DNA of 9,130 nucleotides. Source: Desulfobacterales bacterium. Its GTDB lineage: Bacteria; Desulfobacterota; Desulfobacteria; Desulfobacterales; JAUCGF01. The stretch lies in NCBI GenBank assembly GCA_029940345.1, contig JAOZRC010000182.1:1-9130 (forward strand), given 5' to 3'. Within the stretch, counting starts at the first letter, position 1. Each line of letters starts with the position of its first letter. Position numbers and translations under genes: made by a program. A model generated the notes under the pieces. That model did no database searches, was not told the origin of the DNA, and worked only from the letters and a program-made list of their open reading frames with translations. Shown here piece by piece: positions 6,631 to 9,130 of this stretch.

Positions 6631-6666
6631 TGTTGATAAACAAAGTCAAGACGCTAACAGCCAGCT

Positions 6667-8997
6667 ATGAAGCATTATCTATTAAAACAACGACTCTTTC
6701 TAATTTCAGCCATCGGGTTGCTTGTCACCATCTGCAGTGCGGAAACCATTACCCGGCCACTGCCGCTTCCCGGAAGTGAGGTGTTTCCCATGAAACTTAC
6801 GCAACAATTTGAAAAAATGAATAAATTTCGAGGTGCAGAATACAAACCCCGCACCCGTCATATTAATGCCGACAGTTCGGCCAAATATACCAATCGCCTT
6901 TTTTTAGAATCGAGCCCGTATCTCCTTCAACATGCCCATAATCCGGTAAACTGGTATCCGTGGGGTGATGAAGCCTTTGAAACGGCCAAGAGGTTAAGCC
7001 GTCCCGTACTCCTTTCCATCGGCTATTCGACTTGCCATTGGTGCCATGTGATGGAGGAAGAATCCTTTGAGGATGAGGAGATCGCCCGCTACTTAAACGA
7101 AAATTACATTGCCATTAAAGCGGACCGGGAAGAACGTCCGGATATTGATGCCATCTACATGAGTGCCGTACAAGCCTTGACAGGCAGCGGTGGGTGGCCC
7201 ATGACCGTTTGGCTGACTTCGGATCGAAAGCCCTTTTACGGCGGCACTTACTTTCCGGCCAGAGACGGAGATCGCGGTGCAAGCATGGGATTTCTGACCC
7301 TCATTAGAAAATTAAAAACGATTTACGATTCGCAACCAGATCAAGTTATAAAGGGAAGCCAACAAATTACAGCCGCGATACAGGAACAACTGGTTCCTAA
7401 AGCCGGTGATGATTTACCCAATGCTAAGGTTCTGCATGATGCTATCGCCTATTATGAAGTTCTCTTTGATCCCACGGACGGTGGTGTCGCCGGTGCCCCG
7501 AAATTTCCCAGCAGCTTCCCTGTAAGACTGCTTTTCAGGTACCACCGGCGTACGGGAGATGCAAAGGTACTTCACATGGCCAAGCTCACGTTGGAAAAAA
7601 TGGCGGCCGGTGGGATTTATGACCAGGCAGGGGGCGGGTTTCACCGTTATTCGACCGATAAACACTGGTTGGCACCTCACTTTGAAAAGATGCTCTATGA
7701 TAATGCCCTTTTGATCATGGCCTATCTTGAAGGATGGCAGGCAACCGGTGATGCTGACTTTAAACGAGTGGTAAAAAATGTGCTTCGTTATGTAAAGCGG
7801 GATATGACTTCCCCAGAAGGGGCGTTTTATTCGGCTACGGATGCCGACAGTCTCACTCCGGAAGGCCACCGGGAAGAAGGCTATTTTTTCACTTGGACAC
7901 CTGCGGAGTTGGTAAATGCCCTGGGCCGAGCTGATGCCAAAGTGGTCAGCGCATATTATGCGGTGCAACCTTCAGGCAATTTCGAAGGCCGCAGCATCCT
8001 TCATATACCCCAAAGTCCTGGTGAGATCGCCCAGCGTCTGGGCATTTCCCAAGAAGAATTAAGCCGGAAAATCGTTGATCTGAATGAGCGCCTTTACAAA
8101 GATCGCCAGCGGCGTCCGCCACCTTTACGGGATGAAAAAATTCTCACCGCCTGGAACGGCCTGATGATCTCCGCCCATGCCCAGGCAGGATTTATCCTGG
8201 GTGATTCAGATTATATTGATCGTGCTGCCCGAGCGGCGCAATTTATCTTAGAACACCTTTTCCTAAATGAGAGACTATATCGCAGTTACAAAGACGGTCG
8301 GGCCCGGCATAACGCGTATCTCGACGACTATTCCTTTTTGATTGCCGGCCTCTTGGACCTTTTTGAAGCGACCCACGACCCTGCATGGCTTGAAAAAGCG
8401 ATCTCGCTGGACGAGATTCTTGAAAAATATTACGAAGATAAAAAAAATGGCGCCTTTTTTATGACTGGTAATGATCATGAAGCTCTCATCGCCCGGGAAA
8501 AGCCGGTCAATGACGGCGCTGTGCCGTCAGGAAATTCGGTTGCCATCTTAAACTTACTGCGGTTGAATAAAATTACCACTAAAGATCGCTATCGAAAACG
8601 GGCCGAAAAAGGGCTAACCTCTTTTTCTCAGACAATGAGCTCCAGTCCGGCAGCTCTTTCCGAGATGCTGCTGGCCGTCGATTTTTTCCTCGATACACCA
8701 AAAGAGATCATCATCGTGACTCCGCAAGGCACAAAAGATAAAGCTCGGCCTTTTTTGACCGAACTAAGAAATCAATTTCTTCCCAACCGGATGTTAGTCG
8801 TTGTCTCCGAGGGCCTGGAAATGGAAGCACATGCCGGGATAATTCCCCTTGTTCAAAGTAAAATCGCACAAAATGGAAAAGCCACCGCCTATGTTTGCGA
8901 AGAAGGCGTCTGCAAACTCCCTACCACAGATTCCAAGGTGTTTGCCCAGCAAATCAAAAGCAGTAAAAAACTGACTGGGCGTTCTGATAAAAAATGA
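6667..8997 (+). CDS. Exported thioredoxin-fold DUF255 protein (YyaL/SPATA20 family)
   Basis: A 776-residue protein. Residues 1-25 look like a signal peptide (KQR, hydrophobic 10-22, probable cut at CSA-E, 25/26). A thioredoxin-like domain follows (about 75-240) with the family marks [18 protein letters not shown] (83-100), the redox-type motif [14 protein letters not shown] (121-134; C123 and C126) and [11 protein letters not shown] (173-183). The remainder is a six-hairpin, glycosidase-like helical barrel with [15 protein letters not shown] (315-329), [10 protein letters not shown] (338-347), YSATDADS (388-395), [10 protein letters not shown] (491-500), [16 protein letters not shown] (552-567) and [10 protein letters not shown] (615-624). 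The C-terminal CEEGVC (744-749) is also typical. The family is widely conserved but its reaction is not established. Most members that I know of look cytoplasmic, so export is notable. ATG 6667 has no Shine-Dalgarno sequence; ATG 6790 (residue 42) has a good one and would give a form without the signal peptide. An in-frame TAA at 6655 excludes starts further upstream. Stop is TGA. Confidence 0.93.
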   Translation: MKHYLLKQRLFLISAIGLLVTICSAETITRPLPLPGSEVFPMKLTQQFEKMNKFRGAEYKPRTRHINADSSAKYTNRLFLESSPYLLQHAHNPVNWYPWGDEAFETAKRLSRPVLLSIGYSTCHWCHVMEEESFEDEEIARYLNENYIAIKADREERPDIDAIYMSAVQALTGSGGWPMTVWLTSDRKPFYGGTYFPARDGDRGASMGFLTLIRKLKTIYDSQPDQVIKGSQQITAAIQEQLVPKAGDDLPNAKVLHDAIAYYEVLFDPTDGGVAGAPKFPSSFPVRLLFRYHRRTGDAKVLHMAKLTLEKMAAGGIYDQAGGGFHRYSTDKHWLAPHFEKMLYDNALLIMAYLEGWQATGDADFKRVVKNVLRYVKRDMTSPEGAFYSATDADSLTPEGHREEGYFFTWTPAELVNALGRADAKVVSAYYAVQPSGNFEGRSILHIPQSPGEIAQRLGISQEELSRKIVDLNERLYKDRQRRPPPLRDEKILTAWNGLMISAHAQAGFILGDSDYIDRAARAAQFILEHLFLNERLYRSYKDGRARHNAYLDDYSFLIAGLLDLFEATHDPAWLEKAISLDEILEKYYEDKKNGAFFMTGNDHEALIAREKPVNDGAVPSGNSVAILNLLRLNKITTKDRYRKRAEKGLTSFSQTMSSSPAALSEMLLAVDFFLDTPKEIIIVTPQGTKDKARPFLTELRNQFLPNRMLVVVSEGLEMEAHAGIIPLVQSKIAQNGKATAYVCEEGVCKLPTTDSKVFAQQIKSSKKLTGRSDKK
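6778..6783 (+). promoter_or_regulatory. Ribosome binding site favouring an internal start at 6790
   Basis: GAGGTG lies six bases before ATG 6790, which is codon 42 of the DUF255 frame. It is the best Shine-Dalgarno match before any candidate start in the window. Starting here would remove the signal peptide and give a 735-residue protein that keeps all the conserved domains. The convincing signal sequence upstream argues that 6667 is also used, or was until recently. Confidence 0.5.
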
Positions 8998-9087
8998 AAA
9001 ATGGGTGCCAGGCCTCCCTCTGATCTTGTAAAATTTGGGGCTTGGTCATAACTTCGGCCATTTGCCAGATTGTACCGCATTCTTTTA

Positions 9088-9130
9088 GAGCCTGTTTGGA
9101 AAGTCGTGATCGAAGCGAAAAAGTGTGAGA
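9088..9130. mobile_element. Second copy of the 160-bp MITE-like element, left end, cut by the window edge
   Basis: Positions 9087-9130 are identical to 3087-3130, base for base, in the same orientation. The base triplet before the element is TTA rather than the TAA seen at the first copy, consistent with an independent insertion. It lies 90 bp after the stop of the DUF255 gene. The right arm is beyond the window. The 8998-9087 gap shows no gene and no clear intrinsic terminator. Confidence 0.85.

Larger units (their letters stand above)
6079..6666. other. Divergent intergenic region, 588 bp
   Basis: This gap lies between the starts of the Omp85 gene (minus) and the DUF255 gene (plus), so promoters for both should be here. 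On the minus strand there is a TTGACA hexamer (6128-6133) about 50 bp upstream of the Omp85 start, but I find no good -10 partner. The gap also holds mirrored heptamer arrays (6300-6395), a short palindrome (6491-6505) and a dispersed motif (6532-6560), listed separately. No convincing small gene is seen. Confidence 0.7.

Noticed and set aside
7414..7968. 184-residue minus-strand frame inside the DUF255 gene
   Set aside because: It is antisense to conserved DUF255 motifs and shows no recognisable domain.
3088..9130. Composite transposon carrying two cargo genes
   Set aside because: The flanking repeats are 160-bp non-coding elements with no transposase, and the cargo looks like ordinary chromosomal envelope genes.

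Overview
The window looks like a chromosomal segment of a Gram-negative bacterium, most likely a deltaproteobacterium (Desulfobacterota, Desulfobacterales-like). The Omp85-type outer-membrane barrel shows an outer membrane. The SpoIIM-like/RDD membrane gene pair, the exported thioredoxin-fold DUF255 protein and the repeat-rich gaps fit that group. This assignment is inference; there is no rRNA or other marker gene. About a quarter of the window is non-coding, which is high for a bacterium, and almost every gap holds a repeat.

Layout. Positions 1-276 (+) are the 3' end of an unrecognised gene whose last codons and stop lie inside a 50-bp tandem repeat (243-509). Positions 510-1121 carry no convincing gene but hold a strong GC-rich hairpin (641-731) and an AT-rich inverted-repeat element (773-1054). 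That element contains two palindromes resembling NrdR boxes. On the minus strand, read from high to low coordinates, come a seven-POTRA Omp85 protein (6078-3259), a SpoIIM/DUF95-family membrane protein (2951-1929) and an RDD-family membrane protein (1898-1122). A 160-bp MITE-like element (3088-3247) separates the first two. The 588-bp divergent gap 6079-6666 holds two mirrored arrays of a 7-bp repeat and a copy of a dispersed motif also found near 1025-1054. On the plus strand, 6667-8997 encodes a DUF255/YyaL-type thioredoxin-fold protein with a predicted signal peptide. The window ends inside a second copy of the MITE-like element, exactly 6,000 bp after the first and in the same orientation.

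How the genes relate. The SpoIIM and RDD genes are 30 bp apart and are probably co-transcribed. Elsewhere this pair accompanies MoxR ATPase and DUF58 genes, which are absent here. The Omp85 protein and the exported DUF255 protein are divergently arranged and could both act in the cell envelope, but nothing in the sequence links them functionally. I see no clear defence system, phage, CRISPR array, tRNA or rRNA. The most notable items are the seven POTRA domains, the exported DUF255 protein with an alternative start, and the variety of short repeat families in the gaps.
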